A stretch of 64,000 nucleotides of DNA. Source: Muribaculaceae bacterium. GTDB taxonomy: Bacteria > Bacteroidota > Bacteroidia > Bacteroidales > Muribaculaceae. Of this stretch, positions 8,384-18,252 are shown piece after piece. Location: positions 31,325-95,324 of the forward strand of contig JAGATX010000023.1 in assembly GCA_017621055.1 (NCBI GenBank), given 5' to 3'. How positions within the stretch are numbered: the stretch's first letter is position 1; each line of letters opens with the position of its first letter. Both the position numbers and the translations under genes were made by a program. The notes under the pieces were generated by a model. It saw only the letters and a program-made list of their open reading frames with translations, was not told the origin of the DNA and searched no databases.

Positions 8384-9505
8384 TTAATGTTTGGCGTCGC
8401 CGTCGGTTTTTCGGTTCCCGGCCGCTGTGGCCTGTCGCAGTTCTTTCTCAATGAGGTTTATTATCGAAGGAGAGTCATCGTGCTTGTTGAAAGCCACCTC
8501 GATAGGCAGATAGAACGTGGCGGCCTTGAGCTCGTACGGAAAATAAGGATTGTTTGCCAGACGCACGGCGTCTTTTTCGGTGGTTACAATCATTCGCCGG
8601 CGTCCCTTGAGCGATTTGAAGCGCTCGTGGATATAATCTATGTCCTTGCGGGTGTAGTTATGGTGGTCGTCGAAGATGTCGACCTTCACTTTGGCCTCGT
8701 AGCTCTTTATTTTCCGCACAAAGGGCCTTGGATTGCCGATACCGGCGAGAGCGAGGATGCTGTCGCCCTCGTCGAGCCAGTCGAGATATGGCACTTCTAC
8801 GGCTACGTCGGGGAACACCGGCTGTAGAGGCCGGTAGTCGAAATGCGAGAAGAAAAGATGCTGGGAGGGGAAGAGCTCGTAGTCGTTGATAACCTGACGG
8901 TAGTCCCAGGGGCGCATCTCGGCCGGGCATTTGCTGACAATCACCATGTCGGCGCGGTTGATGCCGCGGGCATTTTCGCGCAGACGTCCGTAGGGGAGGA
9001 GAGCGTCGCGGTATATCGGTCGGTTATATTCCGACACTACGATGGAAATCAGCGGTTTGACATATCGGTGCTGGAAAGCGTCGTCGAGGATGATGAGGTC
9101 AATTTTGGGGTCGAGGCGGATAATCTCGGCAATCCCGGCCACACGGTCCTCGCACACCACTATTTTAGCCACCGAGCCATATTTCTGGTACATCTGGTAT
9201 GCCTCGTCGCCGATATCGCGGGGAGTGGAGGTCCGGCCGGCGATGATAAAGCCCTTGGTGTTGCGGCGGTAGCCGCGGCTGAGCACGGCTATGCGGTGAC
9301 TTTTGGAAAGATTTTCCACCAGATACTCCACATGCGGCGTCTTGCCGGTACCACCGGCGGCGATATTGCCTACCGAAATGACGGGAACATCGAAACTATG
9401 CTCCTTGAGTATCTTCCAATCGAACATCTTGTTCCGCACATATGTGCCCATACCGTAGAGCTTGCTGCACGGCAAAAGAACGAGGTTGGAAAGGAGCTTA
9501 CCCAT
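8384..9505 (-). CDS. lpxK: Tetraacyldisaccharide 4'-kinase
   Basis: A 373-residue inner-membrane-associated kinase that adds the 4'-phosphate to the lipid A disaccharide. It carries the P-loop GGTGKTP at residues 51-57, preceded by the family stretch PVISVGNIAAG, and an N-terminal amphipathic/hydrophobic segment. The central DLIILDDAFQHR motif is also typical. The C-terminal ~60 residues are charged. It starts 19 bases after sppA, so the two are probably co-transcribed. It shows that the organism makes lipid A and fits with kdsA at the other end of the window. Confidence 0.94.
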   Translation of the reverse strand: MGKLLSNLVLLPCSKLYGMGTYVRNKMFDWKILKEHSFDVPVISVGNIAAGGTGKTPHVEYLVENLSKSHRIAVLSRGYRRNTKGFIIAGRTSTPRDIGDEAYQMYQKYGSVAKIVVCEDRVAGIAEIIRLDPKIDLIILDDAFQHRYVKPLISIVVSEYNRPIYRDALLPYGRLRENARGINRADMVIVSKCPAEMRPWDYRQVINDYELFPSQHLFFSHFDYRPLQPVFPDVAVEVPYLDWLDEGDSILALAGIGNPRPFVRKIKSYEAKVKVDIFDDHHNYTRKDIDYIHERFKSLKGRRRMIVTTEKDAVRLANNPYFPYELKAATFYLPIEVAFNKHDDSPSIINLIEKELRQATAAGNRKTDGDAKH

Positions 9506-9524
9506 TGTTCGGAGGGGGAGTGTG

Positions 9525-11303
9525 TTAACGGAAAATCACGGTCTCCATGCGTGCCTGCATGGGGTTCATGTTGCGCAGCTTCTCGACAAACCGTATCTGC
9601 TCGAGGGTTTCGGGCGATATCTGCGATGCGGCGGCCTGGCGGCGCAGTTCGGCGAAACTGCCGCTTTCGCGGAGCATACGCAGGAACATATCTTCCTCTA
9701 CGGCGGGGTAGGCCACCACTTTGGAGCGGTCAATGTCAGCGGCGGAAGCAATGGCGGCAATAGCCTCGCTGAGGCTGCCGAGCTCGTCGACGAGGCCCAG
9801 ACGGAGGGCGGCGCCGCCGGTCCATACGCGGCCTTCGGCGATAGCCTTGACGGAATCGACTTCCATATGGCGCCCGTCGGCCACGCGGCCGGTGAATGTA
9901 TCGTAGATGTCCTCCACGCTGGCCTGCATGGCAGCTGCCTGTTCAGGAGTCATGGCCTGCATGCCGGTGATACCCACGGCGTTGGGGTTGGTCTCCACGG
10001 TGCTGAAGGTGACGCCGAGTTTATCGGTTACCAGACCCGAGAAATCCGGAATCATGCCGAACACTCCGATGCTTCCCGTTATCGTGGTCTCGTCGGCAAA
10101 GATGCGGTCGGCGCCGCAACTGATATAGTAACCTCCGGAAGCAGCATAGTCGCCCATGCTGACATAGAAGGGTTTGTCCTTGGATTTGAAGTATTCGAGG
10201 GCTTCCCATATCTGCTCGGAGGCAAAGGCGCTGCCGCCGCCGGAGTTGACGCGCATCACGAGGGCGCACACCTTATCGTCGTCGGCGAGTTCCACAATCT
10301 GAGGCACCATGTCTTCGCCGACAATGCCACCGTCGCCGCTGTCCACGATGTCGCCCACGGCATAGAGCACGGCGATGTGTCGGTCGGCGCCGGCCATGAG
10401 AGCGTTGATGCTTTCCGTCGCGGTGATATATTCGGCGGGAGTCACCATGTTGATGTCCTCGGCCTTGTCGACGCCGGCAAAGGCGGCGAGCATGTTGTCG
10501 AATTCGCGGCGATAGCACAATGCGTCGACAATGCCGCTTTCAACAAAGAAAGAGGCGGGGCGTGCCATCAGTACCTGCGAGGCAAGAGTGCGTATGCTGT
10601 CAGCGGGAAGAGGGCGCGAAGCCGATATGGAGGCTACGGCGTAGTTCCACAGACTGTCGCAGTACTGCTGCATCTGCAGACGTGCCGGTTCGCTCATGGC
10701 ATCGAGGATAAAAGGCTCCACGGCGCTTTTGAACGTGCCTACCTTGAGGATCTGCATGCGTATTCCCAGCATATCGAGCGTGTTTTTGAAGAACGGTGTC
10801 ATGCCGCCCACGCCGTGGATATCCACAGCGCCCATTGGGTTGAGATATAGGCTGTCGGCGGTGGTGGCCAGCAGATAGTCGCCCTGGCCGTAGCTGTCGG
10901 CATATGCGAAGACGGGCTTGCCGGACGCCTCCTTGAAAGCCTCGATGGCTTCGCGGAGTTCCTGACGCGATGCCATGCCCATGGCGGAGCCGCGGCAATC
11001 GAGATAAAGTGCCGAGATGCGGTCGTCGTTGGCGGCGGCCCGCAGGCTGGTGAGCATCTCGTCGAGGGTGGGCGCGGTGCTCTCGGTGCTTTGTATCATT
11101 TCCAGAAACGAACCGGGCTCGAAGCGCTCCTCAACATTGCCGTCGAGGCAGAAATAGAGAATGGAGCCGCGCTCAACCTTGGGAGCGTCGCTGCTGCCCA
11201 GGAGGGCGCCGAAAAACATTGCTCCGCAGAAGAACAGGAGGAAGATTGAAATCCAGAGGCCGGCCATGGTGCCGAGCATGGATATGAAGAAACGTTTGAG
11301 CAT
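9525..11303 (-). CDS. sppA: Signal peptide peptidase SppA (long, 67K type)
   Basis: A 592-residue membrane-anchored serine protease that degrades released signal peptides. One N-terminal transmembrane helix spans residues ~10-34. Two tandem ClpP-like domains follow. The general-base lysine sits in VGTFKSAVEPF (Lys192), and the nucleophile serine in DYAASGGYYIS (Ser389), matching the Lys/Ser dyad of the E. coli long form. Length equals the two-domain family. It is the first gene of a probable sppA-lpxK-pnp-thiL transcript and has a good promoter just upstream. Confidence 0.94.
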   Translation of the reverse strand: MLKRFFISMLGTMAGLWISIFLLFFCGAMFFGALLGSSDAPKVERGSILYFCLDGNVEERFEPGSFLEMIQSTESTAPTLDEMLTSLRAAANDDRISALYLDCRGSAMGMASRQELREAIEAFKEASGKPVFAYADSYGQGDYLLATTADSLYLNPMGAVDIHGVGGMTPFFKNTLDMLGIRMQILKVGTFKSAVEPFILDAMSEPARLQMQQYCDSLWNYAVASISASRPLPADSIRTLASQVLMARPASFFVESGIVDALCYRREFDNMLAAFAGVDKAEDINMVTPAEYITATESINALMAGADRHIAVLYAVGDIVDSGDGGIVGEDMVPQIVELADDDKVCALVMRVNSGGGSAFASEQIWEALEYFKSKDKPFYVSMGDYAASGGYYISCGADRIFADETTITGSIGVFGMIPDFSGLVTDKLGVTFSTVETNPNAVGITGMQAMTPEQAAAMQASVEDIYDTFTGRVADGRHMEVDSVKAIAEGRVWTGGAALRLGLVDELGSLSEAIAAIASAADIDRSKVVAYPAVEEDMFLRMLRESGSFAELRRQAAASQISPETLEQIRFVEKLRNMNPMQARMETVIFR

Positions 11304-11361
11304 ATCGGTTGTTTTATTGAAAGCGCCGGACGGCGTGGGCGTCCGTTGTGGGTTTATTTTG

Positions 11362-11392
11362 CAAAAATAATAAAATCATTCCTTATCGGCAA
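11362..11392 (-). promoter_or_regulatory. Promoter for the sppA transcript, reaching into the preceding gene
   Basis: On the minus strand the -7 element TATTTTTG (11362-11369) and a -33 TTG (11390-11392) are 20 nt apart. The -33 part lies inside the last codons of the upstream TPR-like gene. Expected start of transcription is near 11355, about 50 bases before sppA. Confidence 0.75.
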
Positions 11393-12826
11393 TTCTTTCG
11401 GCGGCTTTCTGCCAGAAGGCCACGTCGGCGGAGGTATGGACTTTCGCCGCGTCATAGAGTGCGAGAACACCGCGCGCCGACAGCGATACCAGCAGCGGCG
11501 ATTCGGCCATGAGGCTTTCGAAAGTGGGGCGCGTATTGTCGGCAAAAGCGGCGGCTGCCTTGTCGTTGCCGGTGAGCATCATCGACATGAACACGGCGGC
11601 GGCGATGGGCAGTGACCGTATGGGCACGCTGAGCACCGCTTCGGTATCGGGCAGACACGCAAAGACGGCGACCACCACATCATAGCGGCCCTCGCGGAAA
11701 AGAGCCTCTATCCATGGCGCCAGCAGATCGATGTCGAGAGCCTGGCGCGAACCTACCACTGTGAGCAACCCCGAAAGGGATTTTATGCTACCCTGGAAAA
11801 GGAGAGAGTGGACCAGTTGAGTGAGGTCATCGTCATCAATGCCGTCGCGGTTTGCGTCGAGATATTGTGTGACGATTTGCTCGGCGTCGTCGATATCGAA
11901 AGCCAGGAGATGGCGCATGGCGTCGTATTCCGAGGGGTGATTCTCGAAATACCGGCGCACAGTGTCCTTGGCCTCGTCAGTGCGTCCGTCCTGCTCGAGG
12001 AGCCCGGCAAGGCAGTCGGTGGGAGCGTAGATTTCCGGGTTTGCCGAGGCGGCATCGCGAATCATGTCGATGGCTTCGGCACGGAGATAAGGAGCGTGGC
12101 GGTAGATTGTCTCAGCCATCTGCAGTTTCAGCTGCAGGTTGTCGTCGGCCAGCTCGCGGGCATAGGCAAAAGCGTTTCGGGCGTCATCCTCGCGGCCCAG
12201 ACGAGCCTGCGCCTGAAAAAGCGACATCCAGTAGGCATCCGAGAAAGGCTCGTTTTCTATGAGTTCCTCGGCGAGAGCGGCCACGGTCTCGTTGTCGCCG
12301 TACCGGTCGGCCTCGCTCATCACCTCGTAGAGGAGCACAGGAGTATAGTTGGCTTTTTTGCGCAACTGGGGCAGTTTGTCCTTGAGCCATTCGTAGCAGC
12401 CGAGATCGCCGGCGGTAAGTACAAAGCGGATGGTCTCCTCGTCGCCGAAATCATTGTACTGGTCCATCAGGTAGGCGAGCGCCTCTTCGGGATTTTCGGG
12501 GTGCTGCACCTGAAGACGCACAATGTCGCACAGCAGACTGCTGCGTTGGTCGGCGGCCACGTATTCGCGGGCCATCATGTCGGTGTCGTCGCCGTCGAGG
12601 TAGTACAGGGCCTTTCTGTCGGCCAGCGCCTCGCTGTCAGGGTAAAGGCGGGCGCCGCACAGAAGGACCTCTGTGCGGACGTAATCGTCGTTGAGGTCGC
12701 CGGCATAGTCGAATACGGCCACCAGCTCGTCCTCGTCGAAATATCGCTCCGCCGCGGGCCGGCTCAGCGATTCCTTGAAGCGCGCGAGCAGTTCTTCGCG
12801 TTCGTTATCGTCGTCGTAGTACCCCA

Positions 12827-12827
<1 letters not shown>
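11376..12827 (-). CDS. Tetratricopeptide-like helical repeat protein, function unknown
   Basis: A 483-residue soluble protein with no signal peptide or membrane segment. It is acidic, with a very acidic N-terminus (YYDDDNEREE). Repeated helix pairs of ~34 residues suggest degenerate TPRs, for instance around ALAEELIENEPFSDAYW and LLEQDGRTDEAKDTVRR. Such proteins usually serve as protein-binding scaffolds. Its start codon shares one base with the end of glnS, so the two are translationally coupled, but no functional link is evident. I cannot name a partner. Homologues are expected only in related Bacteroidales. Confidence 0.75.
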
Positions 12828-14533
<1,706 letters not shown>

Positions 14534-14571
14534 GGATGTATGGTGTGCTTGAAGTGAGTCGATTGATTAAA

Positions 14572-14600
14572 TTCAGTTAATTAATTTCAGTTAATTAATT
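14572..14600. repeat. Tandem 14-base repeat in the glnS leader
   Basis: TTCAGTTAATTAATT occurs at 14572-14586 and again at 14586-14600, a period of 14. Both copies lie between the glnS start codon and its candidate -7 element. Confidence 0.8.
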
Positions 14601-14606
14601 AAGGTG

Positions 14607-14614
14607 CAAATATA
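14607..14614 (-). promoter_or_regulatory. Candidate -7 element for glnS
   Basis: TATATTTG on the minus strand fits TAnnTTTG. No good -33 TTG is seen 20 nt upstream. The repeat at 14572-14600 would then lie in the start of the leader RNA. Confidence 0.5.
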
Positions 14615-14635
14615 AGGAATTTTTCACCGTTGCGG

Positions 14636-16216
14636 TTAAAATTCGCTGGAAAAATGGAAACGAATCTTCGGAAAGTCGTTCTGAGCCATTGTCAGTACGA
14701 ATTGTGAGTCGGCCATGAATACATCGCGGCCGTCGCGGTCTACGGCCATGAACTGGCGCTTGCGTTTACGGAAAGCGTCGAGGGCATCGGCGTCATCGCT
14801 CTCTATCCAGCAGGCTTTGTACATACTCATGGGCTCCCAGCGGCAGCTGGCGCCGTATTCGTGGAGCAAACGGTACTGAATGACTTCGAACTGGAGCTGA
14901 CCGACAGTGCCGATAATCTTTCGGCCGTTGAACTGGTGGATGAACAGCTGCGCCACACCCTCGTCCATAAGCTGCTGGATACCTTTTTCAAGCTGTTTGG
15001 CCTTCATGGGGTCGGCGTTCTCGATGTACATGAACATCTCGGGCGAGAACGACGGCAGCCCCCGGTAATGGATTTCCTCGCCGGCCGTGAGAGTATCGCC
15101 GATTTTGAAGTTGCCGTTGTCGGGAATGCCGACAATGTCGCCGGGGTATGCCTCGTCGACAATGCTCTTTTTCTGTGCCATGAAGGCTGTGGGAGCGGCG
15201 AAGCGCATGGTTTTGCCGGTGCGCATGTGCACATAAGGAGCATTTCGCTCGAACTTTCCGGAGCATACCTTGACGAAGGCTATGCACGAGCGGTGGTTGG
15301 GGTCCATGTTGGCATGGATTTTGAAGACAAAACCGCTGAAAGCTTCCTCGGCGGGTGCCACACGCCGTTCGAGGGCCTCGACGGGACGAGGCGCCGGAGC
15401 TATGCGGACAAAGCAGTCCAGCAGCTCCTTGACGCCGAAGGTATTCAGCGCCGAGCCGAAGAATACGGGCGCGAGTTCGCCGGCAAGGTATTTCTCGACA
15501 TCGAATTCGGGGTATACGCCCTCTATAAGGTCGATATCCTCACGTAGCTTCGCGGCGTCGGCTTCGCCCACGGCGGCATCTATGCGCGGGTCGGCAAGGT
15601 CATCGATTTCCACACGCTCAGTGGCCTTCTGCTTGTCGGGGGTGAAGAGGTCAAGGCCGTGCTCGTAGATGTTGTATACACCCTTGAACTTGGTGCCTAT
15701 GTTTATAGGCCATGAAAGGGGACGCACCGCTATTTTGAGTTCGGCTTCCAGCTCGTCGAGTATGTCGAATGGGTCGCGGCCCTCGCGATCGAGCTTGTTG
15801 ACGAAGATTATAACGGGCGTGCGGCGCATGCGGCACACTTCCATGAGCTTGCGTGTCTGCTGTTCGACGCCCTTGGCGACATCGACAACGATAATGACAC
15901 TGTCCACGGCGGTGAGCGTGCGGTAAGTATCCTCGGCAAAGTCCTGGTGACCGGGAGTATCGAGGATGTTTATCTTGTAATCGCCGTAATTGAAACCCAT
16001 CACCGAGGTGGCTACCGAAATGCCGCGCTGCTTTTCGATTTCCATCCAGTCGCTGGTGGCCGTTTTCTTGATTTTGTTGCTTTTTACGGCTCCGGCAATG
16101 TGGATGGCGCCGCCGAAGAGCAGAAGTTTCTCGGTAAGAGTGGTTTTGCCGGCATCGGGGTGCGATATTATAGCGAAAGTACGGCGCCGGTTTATTTCGT
16201 CGTTAAGCGTTGCCAT
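14636..16216 (-). CDS. prfC: Peptide chain release factor 3
   Basis: A 526-residue translational GTPase that recycles release factors 1 and 2 from the ribosome after termination. The P-loop SHPDAGKTT lies near residue 19, DTPGHQDF is the G3 motif and [10 protein letters not shown] the G4 motif. Domain II and the RF3-specific C-terminal domain follow, and the length is normal. I chose the ATG at 16216 (MATLNDEI). A TTG six bases upstream (16222) is in frame but less likely. The start overlaps the end of rfbD by 14 bases, so the genes share a transcript. Confidence 0.94.
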   Translation of the reverse strand: MATLNDEINRRRTFAIISHPDAGKTTLTEKLLLFGGAIHIAGAVKSNKIKKTATSDWMEIEKQRGISVATSVMGFNYGDYKINILDTPGHQDFAEDTYRTLTAVDSVIIVVDVAKGVEQQTRKLMEVCRMRRTPVIIFVNKLDREGRDPFDILDELEAELKIAVRPLSWPINIGTKFKGVYNIYEHGLDLFTPDKQKATERVEIDDLADPRIDAAVGEADAAKLREDIDLIEGVYPEFDVEKYLAGELAPVFFGSALNTFGVKELLDCFVRIAPAPRPVEALERRVAPAEEAFSGFVFKIHANMDPNHRSCIAFVKVCSGKFERNAPYVHMRTGKTMRFAAPTAFMAQKKSIVDEAYPGDIVGIPDNGNFKIGDTLTAGEEIHYRGLPSFSPEMFMYIENADPMKAKQLEKGIQQLMDEGVAQLFIHQFNGRKIIGTVGQLQFEVIQYRLLHEYGASCRWEPMSMYKACWIESDDADALDAFRKRKRQFMAVDRDGRDVFMADSQFVLTMAQNDFPKIRFHFSSEF

Positions 16217-17069
16217 CGTCAATGAGTTTATTAAGGCATTTGCGCAGTGAGCACTGCCAGTGCGGGATGGTTATTCCGAAAGTGCGTTTGATCTTTGTCT
16301 TGTCGAGCACGGCATAGAGGGGCCGTGTAGCGGCCGTGGGGTAGTCGGCGGTGGATATAGGAACAACGAGGTCGCCTTTGCCGGCGGCGTCGTAGATTGC
16401 CACGGCTACATCATACCACGAAGCCACGCCCTCGTCGGAGTAGTGGTATATGCCCGGCATCCAAGTGGGTGCCAGAAGAATGGCGGCAATGGCGTCGGCA
16501 AGGTCGGCGGCGTAGGTGGGTGTGCCCGTCTGGTCGCTCACCACGTGTGCGGTAGCACCCTTGTCGCGGAGCGCTGCCATTGTCTTGACAAAATTCTTGC
16601 CATACGGGGAGTACAGCCAGCCCGTGCGCACAATAATGCTGTCCGGCGCCAGACCCAGCAGGGCTGTCTCGCCTTTGCGCTTGGTGTTGCCATACACCGA
16701 CAGCGGCGCCGTCTTGGCGCTCTCGTCGTAGGGGCGGTTGGTGTTACCGTCGAAGACGTAATCGGTGGAAATGTGCAGCACCTTCACGCCTGTTTCGGCG
16801 GCGGCGCGAGCTATGTTCTCCACCGCCGTGGTATTGACGGCCAGGCATGCCGCTTTTTCCTCCTCGGCACGGTCCACGGCAGTATATGCCGCACAATTCA
16901 CGATGTGGGTATAGTCGCCAACCCGCAGACGCGATGTTATTGCATCCGGGTCTGTGACGTCCAGATCAGCGTGGCTGCAGTAGGTGACTTCCGTAATGTT
17001 CTTATTATCAAAGGCTGTACGCAACTCTTTTCCGAGCTGGCCGCCTGCGCCCGTAACAAGTATTTTCAT
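16203..17069 (-). CDS. rfbD: dTDP-4-dehydrorhamnose reductase
   Basis: A 288-residue short-chain reductase of the RmlD family that makes the last step of dTDP-L-rhamnose synthesis for surface polysaccharides. The NAD(P)-binding motif GAGGQLG is at residues 7-13, the STDYVFDG segment at ~101, and the catalytic YGNTK at 126-130. I place the start at 17069 (MKILVTG). A longer frame begins at 17135, but a -7 promoter element lies at 17090-17097, inside that extension. Other rml genes are not in the window. prfC overlaps its 3' end. Confidence 0.9.
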   Translation of the reverse strand: MKILVTGAGGQLGKELRTAFDNKNITEVTYCSHADLDVTDPDAITSRLRVGDYTHIVNCAAYTAVDRAEEEKAACLAVNTTAVENIARAAAETGVKVLHISTDYVFDGNTNRPYDESAKTAPLSVYGNTKRKGETALLGLAPDSIIVRTGWLYSPYGKNFVKTMAALRDKGATAHVVSDQTGTPTYAADLADAIAAILLAPTWMPGIYHYSDEGVASWYDVAVAIYDAAGKGDLVVPISTADYPTAATRPLYAVLDKTKIKRTFGITIPHWQCSLRKCLNKLIDDGNA

Positions 17070-17089
17070 ATTCGATATCATTGGCGGTG

Positions 17090-17097
17090 CAAAATTA
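17090..17097 (-). promoter_or_regulatory. Candidate -7 element for rfbD-prfC
   Basis: TAATTTTG on the minus strand fits TAnnTTTG. It lies 20 bases upstream of the chosen rfbD start. The -33 part is weak. Confidence 0.55.
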
Positions 17098-17147
17098 CGA
17101 AAATTTTGCCAAACCGCACTCATCGGGGAGCACATTCAGCGCCCTAT

Positions 17148-17810
17148 TCAGCGCCCGAGGGCTGCCAGCGCCTTGTCGAGTCGACCTGTCGGGTCGGAAA
17201 AATGGTTGCCGGGCACGCCGATGAAGCTGACGTCGATGCCGGCGGTTGTGAGCACATTCTCTATCCGGCGGGTGTCGGCGCCGACGCTGCGGTAGGCCGT
17301 GACGCGCGATTTCGGCTCGTCCTCGCCCAGAAGAAGCACGCACCGCCCAGACTTGCGGGGTATGGGCTGGCTCTCTATCCACTGCGTGAACCCCGGATAC
17401 CAGAACGAGCCGGAAAGACTCACCAAGTCGGTGAAGACATCGCACACCATCCACTGCCACATGGCGAACAGTCCCGACATAGATACACCCACGAGAGTGC
17501 GGTCGGCGGCGGCGATACCGTACATCCGTTCGACGGCGGGTAGCACCTCAGTGCGGAGAGTGCCAAGGAACTCGGACGCACGGCCTTCGAAATCGGGTGT
17601 TCCCGGCGGTATACCTTTCGCAGGCCACGGGCTGAACACATTCTGCCAGTCCATGCCTGTGATGACCGCTATGTTTGCGCTGTATCTCGCGGCGGCCGAT
17701 TCTATCCACGGCGCGAGAATATCCATCGGGTAGAGGATGTATATTATCCTGTTGCCGGGGCAGTCGGCGCAAAGGCAATTCAGCCCGTCGATGTCAAGAT
17801 TGCGAGTCAT
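17148..17810 (-). CDS. Alpha/beta hydrolase, putative esterase (esterase D/Fes-like)
   Basis: A 220-residue cytosolic protein, without a signal peptide, of the putative-esterase type of alpha/beta hydrolases. The nucleophile elbow reads GVSMSG (residues 108-113, Ser110). It is a GxSxS-G variant with Ser in place of the usual second Gly. A late acid (GEDEPKS) and the histidine in VPGNHFSD complete a plausible triad. Family members split ester or thioester bonds, including siderophore esters. Its start overlaps the GNAT gene by 17 bases, and it is the last gene of the adenylation-enzyme trio. The substrate is unknown; a hydrolase releasing the trio's product is an inference. Confidence 0.75.
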   Translation of the reverse strand: MTRNLDIDGLNCLCADCPGNRIIYILYPMDILAPWIESAAARYSANIAVITGMDWQNVFSPWPAKGIPPGTPDFEGRASEFLGTLRTEVLPAVERMYGIAAADRTLVGVSMSGLFAMWQWMVCDVFTDLVSLSGSFWYPGFTQWIESQPIPRKSGRCVLLLGEDEPKSRVTAYRSVGADTRRIENVLTTAGIDVSFIGVPGNHFSDPTGRLDKALAALGR

Positions 17811-18252
17811 GCAGTTTCATCATGCCCTCCATGGGTTCAAAGCCTAAAGAGCTGTAGACAGGCTCGCCCATATCGGTGGTCTCAAGATAAATTTTGCAGC
17901 AGCCACGCACATGCGCCTCCATGATAAGGCGCTCCACAATGGCGTGGGCCACGCCACGGTTGCGGAATTCGCAGCGGACGTAGATATTCATCAGGTAAGC
18001 GCACCGCCCGGTGGGATTGTCGGGCGATGGCAGCTCGGCGGTGAGACATATTGCGCCGCATCCGCAGTCGGTGCCGTCGACGGCGGCAATAAATGCCAGA
18101 TGCGAGCCGTCGGCAATGTGGGTGCGGTAATATCTGCGGTTCTCAACCAGCAGGCGCCGTGAGGGCTCCGCTCCGAAGACGTGGCGCAGCACCTCGGCAC
18201 GCCAGTGCATGAGGGTGGGGATGGCGCGGACTTCTCTCAGGCTGATGTTCAT
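17794..18252 (-). CDS. GNAT family N-acetyltransferase
   Basis: A 152-residue acyl-CoA-dependent acyltransferase of the GNAT fold. The acetyl-CoA-binding segment is around residue 97, with MNIYVRCEFRNRGVAHAIVE giving the pattern R-x-x-G-x-A. The C-terminal strand carries the usual YSSLGFEPMEG. Such enzymes acylate amines on small molecules or proteins. The start overlaps the stop of the adenylation enzyme by four bases (ATGA type), and its end overlaps the hydrolase, which is strong evidence of shared expression and probably of a shared pathway. The acceptor is unknown. Confidence 0.85.
   Translation of the reverse strand: MNISLREVRAIPTLMHWRAEVLRHVFGAEPSRRLLVENRRYYRTHIADGSHLAFIAAVDGTDCGCGAICLTAELPSPDNPTGRCAYLMNIYVRCEFRNRGVAHAIVERLIMEAHVRGCCKIYLETTDMGEPVYSSLGFEPMEGMMKLHDSQS

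Noticed and set aside
9525-11303. SppA lacking its catalytic lysine
   Set aside because: At first the lysine seemed absent, but on checking it is present in VGTFKSAVEPF (Lys192).
17070-17135. Longer N-terminus for rfbD
   Set aside because: The extension overlaps the -7 promoter element and lacks family similarity. The Rossmann strand starts at MKILVTG.
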